From positions 124,001-188,000 of the forward strand of contig JAJOHG010000032.1 in NCBI GenBank assembly GCA_021029095.1: a DNA stretch of 64,000 nt, in the 5' to 3' direction. Origin of the DNA: Phellopilus nigrolimitatus (lineage: Eukaryota; Basidiomycota; Agaricomycetes; Hymenochaetales; Hymenochaetaceae). A program made the position numbers and the translations under genes. Positions 1-12,184 of the stretch are shown here, in pieces. The number at the start of each line of letters is the position of its first letter. Positions within the stretch are counted from its first letter, which is position 1. The notes below the pieces were generated by a model. That model searched no databases, was not told the origin of the DNA, and worked only from the letters and a program-made list of their open reading frames with translations.

Positions 1-285
1 CCGCTGAGTACTATTGATATCCTCACTGGCAAGGCGTACGGAGATCGTGCCAAGGACCGCATCGCGTTACAGGGCGCACTCATCTGTCCATTTCCCAACG
101 TGCCGTTATCGCCATGTTTGTCCCTTCAAGGCGTCTCCGACAGCTGCAAACACGTGTTTAGCCGAGCATACGACCTCAAGCGACACCTTATATCTGCTCA
201 CGATCTTGAAGTGAGCCGAGAGGAAGCCATCAAAATGGTAGCGACACTTCGCCACGAAGGACAGGCACGAGGTGCCCCTGATTAG
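1..285 (+). CDS. C-terminal end of a possible C2H2 zinc-finger protein (partial)
   Basis: The frame is open from the left edge to a TGA/TAG-type end at 285, so only the last ~94 residues are present. The visible signature is a Cys followed 13 residues later by His in SCKHVFSRAYDLKRH, then a second His in LISAH. The run FSRAYDLKRH is the classic finger helix of fungal C2H2 factors. The first Cys pair (ICPFPN...PC) is further away than usual, so there may be an unrecognised intron or a degenerate finger. A charged tail of ~35 residues follows. The role is probably nucleic-acid binding; nothing more specific can be said. Confidence 0.45.
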   Translation, partial: PLSTIDILTGKAYGDRAKDRIALQGALICPFPNVPLSPCLSLQGVSDSCKHVFSRAYDLKRHLISAHDLEVSREEAIKMVATLRHEGQARGAPD

Positions 286-597
286 AGTATAGCCATTTTG
301 CGAAGGCGCTTTAGCCGTTCGATGTAATTCTTGATTTCTGTACTAAAGTATGCAGTGCCGTCTATGTGGGCGTCAGGTTCCGAAGATAGCGCCTGAGCAC
401 TGTCAATTAGGAACCGACTTCTTACTTGAAGGGCGAAGCTGCAGAACGGCTAGTCTGGTTGGGGCCGACGGACAGTCGATTGCGACGCCGAAAGCCGAAT
501 TTGCATAAGGGACATGCAGGGCGGTGCAGACTCATGCATAAAGGGTTTCTGACCCAGAACGGGTTCGTCGGGCGCTACCAGTTGTAGGCGAGAGCCT

Positions 598-651
598 CCG
601 TCCTCTCCCCGCTCCGTCTTCTCCCCGCTCCGTCCTCTCCCCGCTTCGTCT
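598..651. repeat. short pyrimidine-rich minisatellite
   Basis: About three head-to-tail copies of a 16-bp unit (CTCCCCGCTCCGTCYT) lie in the otherwise featureless spacer 286-1200. I see no gene in that spacer. An apparent minus-strand ORF here is only an open frame through this low-complexity tract. Confidence 0.7.
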
Positions 652-1200
652 CTATTACTTGTCTGGGTGCATGTCCGCTTGCGGAGGTTCAACGCAGATT
701 TTATATCGTCATTGCTCCGCCTTTGGAAATCGGACTGCATTACGCTTTTTTTTTTTCGATGGAAGTTGTGAACAATCTTTCTGACAGTCTTTCATTGTGC
801 TTAGATTGTACCTTTCACGTCAGGATGAAGGCTCGAAGAAGCTCGACTCGTACGACCTACACGTTGCATGCCGCAAATAAGTAAGATGAAAATAGTCGTC
901 GAATCATCTTTTGAGATCGAAAGCGGAAAAGGAGTTCATATTCGAAACTAAATTCCTGCACCATGAAGAGCACTTACAAGTACTTTTTAAAGAAATTATT
1001 AGTCCGAGACGAGGCGTCGGCAATCCAATCAGACTTGATCATCAGGCTTGCAAATGTGTCTCAAAAAAGGCTACTACAAGAACATAAAAGCAAGTTATTG
1101 TGCGGAGGATCTGTTTCAGAAGGTGCCCGTCATTTATGTATTCGCCGAGTCCATCACTCGAGAAGATATAACTACAACACTCGCTCGACAAACTACACTC

Positions 1201-3165
1201 ATGTATTTTCCTTCCGACACGGTGGCTATGTTTGAAGTCCTTGAACCGAGTGTCTATTTGTCGAATACTGTTCTTCTTGGAGGCGCTGTCGTCATGCTGG
1301 GCGCATTTGCCACGACTGTCTGGAGTAGCAACTCCAGATCCCCTGACGACTTAGATGGAATTCCTCTCCTCCGCGGCCCTCCGTTCCTGGGCCAATTTCG
1401 GTTCTTCAGCAGTAAGTGGAAGTTCCTGAACGAGGGACTTCAAAAGCTGGGACCTGTGTTCAAGTTCAAGATCCTGCAGGTACAGTTCAGTAGTTTTTCA
1501 TGTTCGATCAAGCTGACAACGTGGCTGACTCTCCAGATTACTGTGGTGACGATTTCAGGAGAGCAGGCAAGGCACGATTACCTGCACTCCAGCTCGCTGG
1601 ACTTTGATAGCGGGTATGCAGTCCTGCATGGATCTGTATGCATTCCTTCAGTTTAACTACGTTCTTTCAAATACCGATAAATTCTGCTTTACTTGACACA
1701 GGGGCCAGATATGTCGCAAATAGGCGTCGATCTGAACTCGGAAGAGAAGGTCAATGTTTAGTATGCTATGCTTTTCAAACAATTCTTCACGTGCATGAAA
1801 TAAAACACGTCTTCTCAGCACTGTCAAGCGGATGAATGTGCTGCTTCGCAAGAGTCGCCTTGAGAAGCGTGTGTATATCCCCGCACTTTCTATGTGTTTT
1901 AGCTGATCGGACGGCCAATTCAGTAATTCCGGAACTACTGAATGATATCGAGGTTCGCATGAATTCTTGGGGAACCTCAGGAAAATTCAACCCTCTCGAT
2001 AACATCTACAAAGTAAGTCACAAATGACGAGACTAGATTACTGATACCTTCTAACAATGCCACCATACCCTCGCAGATTGTTGCCCAGCTCACGGTCCGA
2101 ACCGTCGCTTGTCGCGAAGTTGCAGACAGTCCCGCCAAGCTCGACAAATTGCTGCAACTCTTGCGGGCGTGTGAGACGTCCACGAACACGTGGACTGTCC
2201 TTCTGGACTGGTGGCCCAGCAAGGACAAACAGATCAAGCAAGATGCGATTACAGGCCTTTATATGATGTGTATGGATATTGTCACGCAGAGGAAAGCAAG
2301 TGGGACACGGCAAGAGGATGCACTGCAGATGCTGCTCGACATGGGAGATGGAGAAAATGACATTATTCAGGTGATACTTCCTTCGGCCTCCTTCGCGTAA
2401 AAGACGGAGTCTGACGCTGCATAGTTTATCATGAATTCCTTGTTTGCAGGAATCGGCAAGTTTTCCTCGTACCAGAAGAATCTCTTTACTCATTTTGAAG
2501 TGTAGTAAACAGTGGTGTCATGTCCGCGTGGATACTTATGTATCTCGGCACCAACCCCGAGTGGAAAACCAAGGTCATCAATGAACTGAAGTCACTCATT
2601 TCTCAATACGCACCAAGTGCAGACCCATCGGAAAGCCTCGCCTCCCGCCTTTCGCAGATCCCTGTCCAGGTCTGGGAAGACAGCATGGTCACAACAGATT
2701 TATGTCTTCACGAGACCATCCGCATCGTGACAAATCTAGTTTTCTACAGACAGAACATCGGTAACGACACTGTCCTCGGTGGGCACAAGATCAAGCGTGG
2801 GGAGTTCGTGCTGTATCCGACATCGGATGTCCATCTCAATCCGGAGATATATTCAGATCCTTTGAGGTCAGTTCGTAAAATTTGTTTGCCCTTATCAAAA
2901 AGGTTACGACGTTCGTCATCACAGGTTCGATCCTTCCCGGTTTGAACGACGAGAAGATCGCAAACAGTCATTGGCATACTTAGGATGGGGAGCTGGCAGG
3001 CACCCATGCGCCGGAATGCGTTTCGCAAAGCTGGAAATCAAACTAATCATCGCCATGTTCCTCATGGCGTTCGAATATGAGGTCGTCGACGAGTCCGGTG
3101 ACGTTGTCCAGAAAATGCCTGATCCAGATAGGGATGCGCCGTACGTGATCCCATCCAACTTCTGA
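1201..3165 (+). CDS. cytochrome P450 monooxygenase (first of an adjacent pair)
   Basis: A heme-thiolate monooxygenase, probably ER-anchored. Two in-frame starts exist, at 1201 and 1228. The latter gives MFEVLEPSVYLSNTVLLGG with an N-terminal hydrophobic anchor and is preferred. About eight exons can be joined: 1228-1479, 1537-1635, one from 1702, and further exons ending at 3165. The K-helix ExxR is ETIR in CLHETIRI. The heme loop is LGWGAGRHPCAGMRFAKLE, with the Cys ligand. The I-helix reads FAGIVNSGVMSAW when a GC-AG intron (donor GCAAGT near 2455) is removed, so the usual acid-Thr pair is replaced by Asn-Ser. This resembles P450 groups that do not use the standard proton relay. The substrate is unknown. 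A second, unrelated P450 follows on the same strand 565 bp downstream. Confidence 0.88.
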
Positions 3166-3729
3166 ATCGTTTCATTGACGTGCGCTGATCCCTTAGGAAT
3201 TTCGACCAAGTAAAACTTCCGAACGGTAAACTGGTTTGTCAGTGTAGCTCAACCTGCATTCGAAAACAAATTAAGCGCTAAAATTATTTGCTTAAAAGAC
3301 CTCAAGTTTCAGTCCAGGTCCGAATGAGCTAAGCTCATACTAGTACTTAGCGGATTGTGACTGCCAGTGAATCGATTATACCGACATACTATTTAAATTT
3401 TGAGTAGATCTTGACCGTGGACTTAACATTATGTACAAGAGCCGGAACTCGTGAATCGTTTATTATAATTTATAAATGCTTTCAAATCAATCTTCTGGGC
3501 CCAAAAAGCTTTTAAAGGCTCTTGATCTATAAAAAATGAGTAAAAAAACTTGGAAAAGTACAGCTTATGTAACGAAGAGATCAGCGGTCTTGTGGCTCGA
3601 GCAACGCGTGACGTCATTGTAATGAGCTCAGCGGCATAGTAACCATTTTTCTCACACGTTCTCAGACACATGCGTCTGATGGATCAGGTCGAACAACGAT
3701 ATCCAGATTCTGGATCTTGAGAAGACACC
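3166..3729. other. spacer between two P450 genes
   Basis: AT-rich with no convincing exon. It must hold the 3' end of the first P450 transcript and the promoter of the second. No recognisable regulatory element was seen. Confidence 0.6.
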
Positions 3730-6208
3730 ATGACGAGCTTACAGGTCAGCGACGTTGCGAAACTCTTGGATTCGCTCCGAGTCGATGTAAAGACGGCACT
3801 TTGCAGTTTAGTTGCGGCGTTCACTATTTACCGAGCGGCACGGTACTTCAGAGGTTTGAAGGTGACGGACGACTTACTGGCAGTATTCAGTGCTCATAAT
3901 CGCTAAAATTGTACGATGTCCTCTAGTCTGTCAGCTATCTCCCAGGCCTCCGATGCGCATTTGAGCCCTTCACGTTCTTTGGAGCCATGACGCCGGAGTC
4001 CTGGTGGCATCCCGGCTTGAATTTTCAATGGGCACAGCGGATGACACGTACGCCCGATATCATTACATTGTGCTTGATTTGTTTCTCCGCTCATCTTCAA
4101 CGCGCAGTGTATAGACGCTACGGCTTAGATACCATCTCAATCGTGCCGTATTTCTGGGGCTATGCGAGAATCTGGACGGCTAATTTAGACGTTGCTAGAC
4201 AAATTGTAGCAGGCGGGCCTGGATCACCTTGGTTTAAGCCGCAAGAATTCAGTGCTGCTCTATTGTGGGTGCCTCGATATTTACCATACACAGGAGGCAA
4301 AACTGATGTTTCTTCCTAGATTATGGGGCATGAATCTTGCTGGAGCGGAAGGCGGTGACCTCTGGCGTCGCCATCGGAGGATTATGGGCCCTGCGTTCAA
4401 CAGCAATACGTGAGAATATTCAAGGCATTTAGGAAATCTAATTATAAAATGCTTGTTCCAGGTATACGCTAGTTTGGAACGAGACTTTACGTGTTTACAA
4501 AGACATGGTCACGAGTGAAGGCTGGCTCTCCAAACCCTCCGTCGACATCCCGATTACACAAGTTTATACGTTTAAGGTAAGTATGAGGCATATTTCATCC
4601 TCGTAGCGTGTGCTCACGTCGGAAAATCTTCAGCTCGCTCTGTTCATTATAGCGAGCTGTGGTTTTGGCCTACCTTTCACCTGGGACGAGCCTCCAATTG
4701 TGAAAGACGGCGCAATGTCGATCCAGGAGTCACTGCGTCTCGTGTCCGAAGCCAACCTCGCGCGCACTAGCGCGCCAAAGTTGCTTTGGTGGCTACCTAT
4801 ACCTAAGTGAGACCCTGCTTTATTTAAATAGCAAGTAAGGTTAACCGGGCTATAATTGCTCGTCGCTCGATGTAGGTTCCGTTACATTGAAACGGCATAT
4901 CAGACGCTCGACGCGTTCATTCGCACTCAAGTTGCGCAGCGCAAGGCGGAGATAAGGCAAGAACTTACCGACAATGGGCGTACTGAGATCGAGCGAAGTG
5001 ACGTCTTCTCCCGTCTTGTCCTTGCCAACGAGTCTGAAACAGAAAAGCTGCCCTTGGATGATCAGGAGCTGGTAAGCTGACTGTGTACCTTGACTTCATA
5101 CACGCTTATCTACTATGCCGATCTAAAAGATTGGGAACGTCTTTGTGTTGCTTTTTGCTGGGCATGGTAAGTTGCAGATCATTCCAAGAAAGGAGCTCGC
5201 TTAGCGAAGTGATTTTTAGAAACTACGGGGCATGTACTCGCTGCAACGCTCGGTTTCCTCGGAATTTATCAAGAGGAGCAGGATATCGTTTATGAGCAGA
5301 TCATGAGCGTGGTTGGACCCGAAAGAGATCCTGTACGTTGCTTTTGTGGAGCCATAAGTACTTCGGAAGGCTCACGCATCCCACAATATTTAGGCGTTCG
5401 AAGATTACTCCGCTTTGTATAAGGTCCTCTCGGCATTCTATGAGGCTTTACGTCTAATCCGTATGTCTTTATACTCTTTCCGTGCTTATTATTCTCTGAC
5501 TGAAGTCTACATACAGCCGCTGGATCAGTGATGATTCGGCAGAATGCAAAGGACACCACGCTATCCATTTCTAAGGCCGCGGATAAGGAGGGTGCTCAGG
5601 AGATTTTTATGGCCAAAGGATCTGTGGTAAGTCGGAGAACGTTCCGCAGCGTGATAGCAACTTTAGGTATTCATCCATTCTGATAGGTCTTCGTCGACAT
5701 GGTCGGGATTCGTGAGTACATGGCTATTTATATTTTTCTTCTTCCGGCGGTTGAATGCTGAAAAAAATGTAGAATATAACCCGCGGTACTTTCCTGATCC
5801 GTATGTGTATAAACCATCGCGCTGGTATGAGCAGGAAAGCTCCAATGTCCCTGATGCATTCACGGCATTCAGTATCGGTGCGTTCCATCATCTCGCCTCT
5901 ACGTTATCCTGCCGCAGCAGTGCATCATCGTTCCAACAAATATTAACGCACTTATATCAATTCATCTTCCTTCTTCTCCTATGCAGGCCCGCGTGCATGC
6001 ATCGGGCGCAAGTTCGCAACGACGGAGGCTGTCTGCTGGCTCGCACTGCTATTGCGCTGATTTCAGGGTTGAGGTCGTGCTCATCCCCGGGGAGACCAGG
6101 GAGCAGGCGCGCGAGCGTGTGCTGTCGGCACATATGGTCATGACGCTTGGCGTGGACCCTGTACCTATCAGGTTGATAAGGAGGACCGGCCGGAGAGACA
6201 GTTCGTAG
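3730..6208 (+). CDS. cytochrome P450 (second of pair), frameshifted near the C-terminus
   Basis: A multi-exon P450 unlike its neighbour. It starts MTSLQVSDVAKLLDSLRVD with a short membrane anchor. The first splice (near 3855-3940) is uncertain. Recognised pieces in order: FEPFTFFGAMTPESWWHPG after the anchor; C-helix WRRHRRIMGPAF; I-helix FAGHETTGH (a complete AGxxTT); K-helix YEALRLI (ExxR); PERF-like region FPDPYVYKPSRWY; heme loop FSIGPRACIGRKFATTEAV. After LALLLR, a TGA closes the frame near 6058. The typical tail FRVEVVLIPGETREQARE continues at once in the next frame up to 6208. Dropping a single base restores a normal P450 C-terminus, so this is a one-base frameshift in the DNA or the assembly. 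If real, the protein lacks its last ~50 residues and is probably impaired. Confidence 0.82.
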
Positions 6209-7804
6209 GAAATGTGGCAGCTCAGGTATGTTGTATTGTTGTAAGTAACTTACTTATCTGGGTTGGGTAGTCGAGTACGCTGTCTGGTGACGGTGGTATG
6301 GCGAGATTATTTTCACTTAGAACTAGGCAGGATTTTCTCATGGCGAATGGAGTGCCATTCGCATACACTCTCTGGTGACAATGACATGGCGAGACTTTTC
6401 ACTTTACTAAGCCTCCATTTCTCCTCAAACTATACAATATTTTCTCATGGCTAATGGAAGGAACTTGGTGCCTGTGCAGAAGCGACAGACAGGATTCGTC
6501 CGGCGGAGCAACTCGAAGTACCTAAAGCAAATCTATAGCATCGCCAGATGCAAGGCTGGTACTTGTCCCCTGAATCTCGGGAAGCCAGGCTCCCACAGCT
6601 GGAAAGAAGCGGTCCGGCACTTTCTCCACTCTCCGTGGCTCTGGAAATTTGGAGTCTGCTGCTCTTCGACGTGTGTGTGCAATGAGACAGATACAGGAAC
6701 TCGGTTAACTTCCGGAGAGCGATAACGGGCAGTTTTTAAAAAGGGATCATCGTTGGCAAGAGTAGCTTGACTGCGCGCGCGGCATGCCATCTTTGCTAAT
6801 CCCGACAAGGAGAGAGATGCCGCATGAGAGTGCGGCGTGTGGCTGCGTGTGTCTGACTAGCGATAGCCAAATCAGACCGAATTTCCTCGGCGGCGATCGC
6901 CGCTGCGGATTCGGCCTAAAAAAATCTCAAAAGTGTGGGAATAAAGGTCGAACGAGCTACCCTAGCGTTCTCGTCATTCTACCTCTGAAAACTTCAGCGG
7001 ATTGAAGGGCTGTAACGTGGGTCGCTCCTAACCTGAAAGAAAGAAAGAGGATACATACATCTCCGCCTGCTTCGTAGTGCTTGCTGTTTGCTTCGACGCT
7101 ATTCGGCCCGTCGTCCTGCAAGTCCTTTTTGGCCAGCAACTCTACAACTGCGACCAGGTTGAAGAGCTTCGCGCACAGGTTGCGAAAAAGCTTCTGACTT
7201 CCTCTGACACATTGCCATATGAACTGGCTAAGCAAAAGAGCTTCTTACCTGCTTGTATCTGCCTGGTTCTTGCGGTCGACACCGAAGCGTTTCATGAGGA
7301 AATTCCAGTGCTTCGTAAAGCATGAATTTATCCTTTGGGTGGGAGAGAATTAGGCTGTGCTCTGAATTATACTGGATAGTCCTCGGAGACTTGAAGCGGT
7401 CTTGCGCTATCCGACGATCATCAGCTAAAGCCTTGAATAAGACTCACATGTGTCTCGACTCATGGCTGTGAAGCTAGTTACGCTCCGGCAAGTCAAATGG
7501 TCTTCCGACGGACCTGACATTCCGTCAGGGGGCGGATGCAGTATCTCGGGAGTATGATTGCCCATTATAAACCATCTCATGCTTGTTGAGGGTGGAACGT
7601 CCCAACCCACGGAGTGCTATTCGTGATTCTTCTCGTCGCATGCCTCGCTGCCAGGGCTTGAGCGAGCATGTGGGCTTATCGCGCAATACACTATTATGAA
7701 AACGACAATTCTGGCTGGGAGCCCTTTTAAAACTGGATGTAAAGCAGCCGCACGTCTTTTCTCTCCGTGGGGAGCGCCTTCATCCATTCATCGGGACAAT
7801 CGCT
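6209..7804. other. 1.6-kb spacer without a supported gene
   Basis: Only short open frames, none with recognisable domains or exon-like splice contexts. It contains the imperfect direct repeat listed separately (6283-6453) and the promoter of the following transporter. Confidence 0.55.
6283..6453. repeat. imperfect ~85-bp direct repeat
   Basis: Two copies begin TCTGGTGAC and share ATGGCGAGA, then TTTTCACTT. They end TTTTCTCATGGC-AATGGA at about 6352 and 6455. The second copy is slightly longer. No coding function seen. Confidence 0.6.
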
Positions 7805-10800
7805 ATGTCGGTAGAGCGCAGCAGCCAGCTCTCTCTCGAGGACGAAAAGGATCTAGAGAAGAGCCATGGTACGTACCCTGACTCTCCTTTCTCCTCCTTC
7901 CATATCGAATAACCTGTGACATATCCACTGACTTCATTGCGGATGCTCCGTAGTTGGCATCGAGCCTGTGGCGGCCATCGCTGACTTTGACGACCCGAAT
8001 ATCGACAAGGATGCTGTCATCTTAGGTAGAAGCCACTTTCACTCGATATGACATTGATTACTTACCCTATTTCCCGCACGACAGAGGATGACTCACCGTA
8101 TCCAGAAGTACGATCGGCCGTGGCCAACACTGACGACCCCGACATGCCCGTTTCTACGATTCGCTCTTGGGTCATAGGTAAGCGATACCACATGACCAGT
8201 TAAACTTTCCATTGAACGCTGTGATGGTGAATTCAGGTATCATTTTTGCCATCGTCATTTCTGGCCTCAACCAGTTCTTCTTCTTCCGGTTCCCGTCTGT
8301 CTCCATTGGCGGCGTACGTCCTGCAGATGGTTACTATCCACAATATTCACTGATAGATTCCTTGGATGCACTCGGTTTTTCAGCTTGTGGCCCAGCTGCT
8401 TGCTTTTCCAGTTGGTCGCCTTTGGGCTCGCTTTATGCCCCGCGTCACCATTTTTGGGATGCAGCTGAACCCCGGTCCATACACTGTCAAGGAGCACGTT
8501 CTCTCAACAATCATGGCGACTGTAGCGGGCGGATCCGCCTATGCCGTAATTCATTTTCTCGAAATTATCCCGCCTCATTTCTGCTACTGATCGCAAATCC
8601 AATACAGACGGATATTGTGGCTGTTCAGCGGGTATACTACAACCAGACGTATAACTTCGACTACCAGTGGATGGTCGTGATGTCGACACAGCTCATCGGG
8701 TTTTCAATCGGAGGCATTGGGCGCCGTTTCCTCGTTCAGCCTCCATCGATGATCTGGCCTGCGAACCTCGTAAACTGCGCACTTTTCAACACGTTGCACT
8801 CGCAAGTGTATGCGGGTATGGGTAACCGCGGTGGTATGAGCCGCGAGCGCTTTTTCTCGTACGCGTTCCTCGCCTCGGCCATCTGGTACTTCTTCCCCGG
8901 ATATCTCTTTGAGGCGCTGTCCGTGTTCTCGTGGGTGTGCTGGATCGCACCGGACAATATTGTACGTGTCCTGTTTATAATTAATCACGTGATTGTAACA
9001 ATTGCGTGTGTGCAGAAAATCAATCAGCTCTTCGGCTACTCGAGCGGGATGGGCATGTCTCTGATCACCTTTGACTGGTCCCAGATTGCCTATATCGGTT
9101 CGCCGTTGGCTACTCCCTGGTGGGCCGAGGCCAACATCGCTGTCGGCTTTATATTCTTTTTCTGGGTCCTTACGCCGGTGCTGTATTATTCGAACGTCTG
9201 GTTCTCGCAGTTTATGCCCATCTCGTCTCGCGGCTCGTTCGACAATACCGGTGCTGCTTATGATGTCAGTCGGATCCTCAACGACGACACAACTATCAAC
9301 TTGGAGAAGTACCACAATTACAGCCCGTTGTTCCTGTCAACCACTTTCGCCATATCCGTGAGTGCACTGAAGTCAGTAAAATACTTGCTTCTGATCACTT
9401 TACTTTCTTTTTCGTTTTTTTCTTTAGTATGGACTGAGCTTTGCGTCGATCACGGCAACCTTGACGCACACGCTCCTGTATTTCCGCAAGCAGATCTGGA
9501 CTCAATCTAGGCGTGCGATGCACGAGCAGCCGGATATCCACGCAAGGCTGATGTCATCGTACGCACAAGTGCCAGAGTGGTGGTATTTCATTGTTTTCTG
9601 TGAGTGGCCAGTTGCCGTTGATCATAAGGAAATTCTGAGGATGCCATCATAGTGTCGATGTTTGTCTTTGGCATCATTTCTATCGAGGTCTGGCCGACTC
9701 AATTCCCGGTGTGGGCCTTCATCCTCGCCCTTATCATCTGTACGTTTACGTCCGAGCTTACACTCTTGCCTGGTAAGTATTGTATCTAACATCTTCGACC
9801 GCAGCTTTCGTCTATGTTATACCTATCGGTATGATCCAGGCAATCACGAACCAGCAAATCGGGTTGAACGTGATCACGGAGCTCATTATTGGCTACGCGC
9901 TTCCCGGACGGCCGGTCGCAATGATGATGTTCAAGACCTGGGGGTACATCACGATGGCGCAGGCGCTCACGTTCGCGTCGGACTTCAAGCTCGGACACTA
10001 TATGAAGATTCCGCCGCGCCCGATGTTCTGGGGACAGATCGTTGCGACCGTATTCGCAGGAACTGTCCAGCTCGGCGTTCAGGCGTGGATGTTCTCTAAC
10101 ATTCCAGACATCTGCGACCCGATGCAGAAGGATGGGTTTATCTGCCCGAGCACGGAAGTGTTTGGGACTGCGTCGATTATTGTGAGTAAAAGTTGCATCT
10201 GCCTTCTCGGCATTTGATTTACTTCGGATTTTTAGTGGGGCGTTATCGGCCCGGCACTACAGTTTTCTAAAGGCCAACTTTACTAGTGAGTTTACTACAT
10301 CTTGCTGGAAGAGAATAAAAGATTATTGACAAATCGCTCACAGCGGTGAATATTATTTCCTTCTCACGTTCTGTCTGCTAACAATAGTCGCTCTCCAGCG
10401 CTTACATTCTTCTTCCTCATTGGCGCTGCGTGCCCGCTCGTGGGATACCTCATCTCGCTTAAGTGGCCGAACTCGTTCTTGCGCTATGTCAAGTACGTAG
10501 AGCAGTTCCAAACTTACTCCAGCGAGCTTTTGCTCACTCTCTCTTGTGCAGCTTCCCGGTCATCTTCTCTGGCACGGGTGCGATCCCGCCCGCAACGGCA
10601 GTCAACTACGTACCATGGACGATTGTCGGCTTCATCTTCCAGTACGTTATTCGCCGGCGTCACTTCAGCTGGTGGACGAAGTACAACTGTAAGTGTTCAG
10701 TAACTCCAATCACAAATCATTAACGGTCAATAACCTACAGACGTGCTGTCCGCTGCGCTCGATTCGGGCCTCGCGGTGTCTATCATACTGATTTTCTTCT

Positions 10801-11182
10801 GGTTTGTCCGACTTCCTCCTCCTCCTGCATCGTGCTTACTTTATCTTCCTCGCCAGTCTCGAGTACCCGATGAACGGGCAAATCGGCATCAATACGATAC
10901 AGTCGTGGTGGGGGAACACGGTGTTCACGAGGACAGGCGACTGGAACAGCGTGACCCTGAAGACAGTGCCAGCGGGCCAGACATTTGGGTGAGTACGGAC
11001 CTATTTTTCATTTTGTTCTTGGGTGCATTTAAGGGACGGAGCGAGGGGTATTCGAGATATTGACCCTGTCTTAATACTATTTTGCGGATGGAGTCATCGA
11101 GTTTCGACCTTTATCGATCTTGACAGCGGGCCGTGAACTGAACTGACTTATATTTTGCTTGTTCAGGCCGGCGACGTGGTAG
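7805..11182 (+). CDS. oligopeptide transporter, OPT family (peptide clade)
   Basis: A proton-coupled plasma-membrane importer of small peptides. It starts MSVERSSQLSLEDEKDLEKS with an acidic cytosolic N-terminus. Many short introns can be spliced out to give roughly 12-14 hydrophobic segments, and the last exon ends FGPATW at 11182. Diagnostic motifs of the OPT peptide clade are seen: NPGPYTVKEH in the first loop (about 8469-8500) and KIPPRPMFWGQ near 10002. Also typical are WFFFPGYLF-like (WYFFPGYLFEALSVFSWVCWIAP region) and NEP-less loops such as ICPSTEVFGTASIIWG. The frame looks intact throughout. Peptide uptake fits a wood- or litter-decaying lifestyle. No evidence ties it functionally to the P450s upstream. 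Confidence 0.93.
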
Positions 11183-12184
11183 ATTATGACGCGATTCCAT
11201 TCCTTGTTTTTTCCACAAGCCTTGATCTTCTCATGATGTATCATGGGTTGTTTCAAAGGTTATTCATAACTTGCGATACATGCGTGTGTGCTTACTTACG
11301 TGTACCAATACAACTGAGACTGTACATTTCTTCCGTACTGGGAATGAACGTGTGACTTTGAAGTAGTGGATCGTCAAACCGCGAAGGGATGTAATATATT
11401 AGTGTGCTAGTGCTGACCGCAATGCACCTACAGAAGGTCGAAAGAAGCACATCTAAAAACAGCTGGTGCATCTCCGCCCGACAGGCCGCATACGACGAGC
11501 GGCGAATCTGACTGTCTTGTGCCAGCAAGGCTGAACAACTCCTCTCTTTCGAATTTCGCTAATTATAAAGCCGAACGCAAACCTCAAGCGAGAGCAATTG
11601 CCACATTATTTCCATTTTCGGACAGTTCGGACTTGGCGTATGCGTCGCTTGTCCGTCCGACCTTTGCTGTCCCTTTCTGTCGACGTTCATCAGGACTTAC
11701 TCTCCTAATATTATTATTAGCTTACTCCATGTCACCTTTTCTTACGTTTTGGAAATCCACGTTCTGGAATTGCCGAGGGTGCCTACTGCGAAGGATCTTC
11801 AGCTCGTCGTTCCTCCTGAACTCGCTGAATCAGGTTGGGGAAACGGTGATCTGGTAAAGCTGTCCATCTCGACTTGTAGAAGGATTCCAACCTAAGAAAC
11901 CACAAAAAAAAATTCGACTCGATCGCGGCCGCTCTGAAATTACAACGCAACTTGCACGGACGAGAAGCTAGCTTGCGGCCCGTCGCCTACCGAGGCAAAC
12001 GTCACAGCAAAAGCGGCGGGCTGCGGCTTGACGCTTGTGACTTTTGTCTGCTGGCTTGGTCTTCTTTCGAACATATGCCAAGAGTTCAAGGCTGCTCGCT
12101 TCAGCCTTTAAAGTCCAATCGGACCAAATTCGAACGGCCATTTCTCTCCTCGCTTCCCTCCACCAGTCCTGTTATTTCAGGACA
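11183..12184. other. 1-kb spacer
   Basis: Holds the 3' end of the transporter transcript and the promoter of the GH5 gene. Only chance ORFs without exon-like features; no repeats noticed. Confidence 0.5.

Noticed and set aside
100..143. A GT-AG intron in the C2H2 fragment that would fix the finger spacing
   Set aside because: Removing 44 nt brings a stop codon into frame, so it was not used.
598..651. CRISPR-like array
   Set aside because: It is a simple tandem minisatellite with no spacers, and the genome is eukaryotic.
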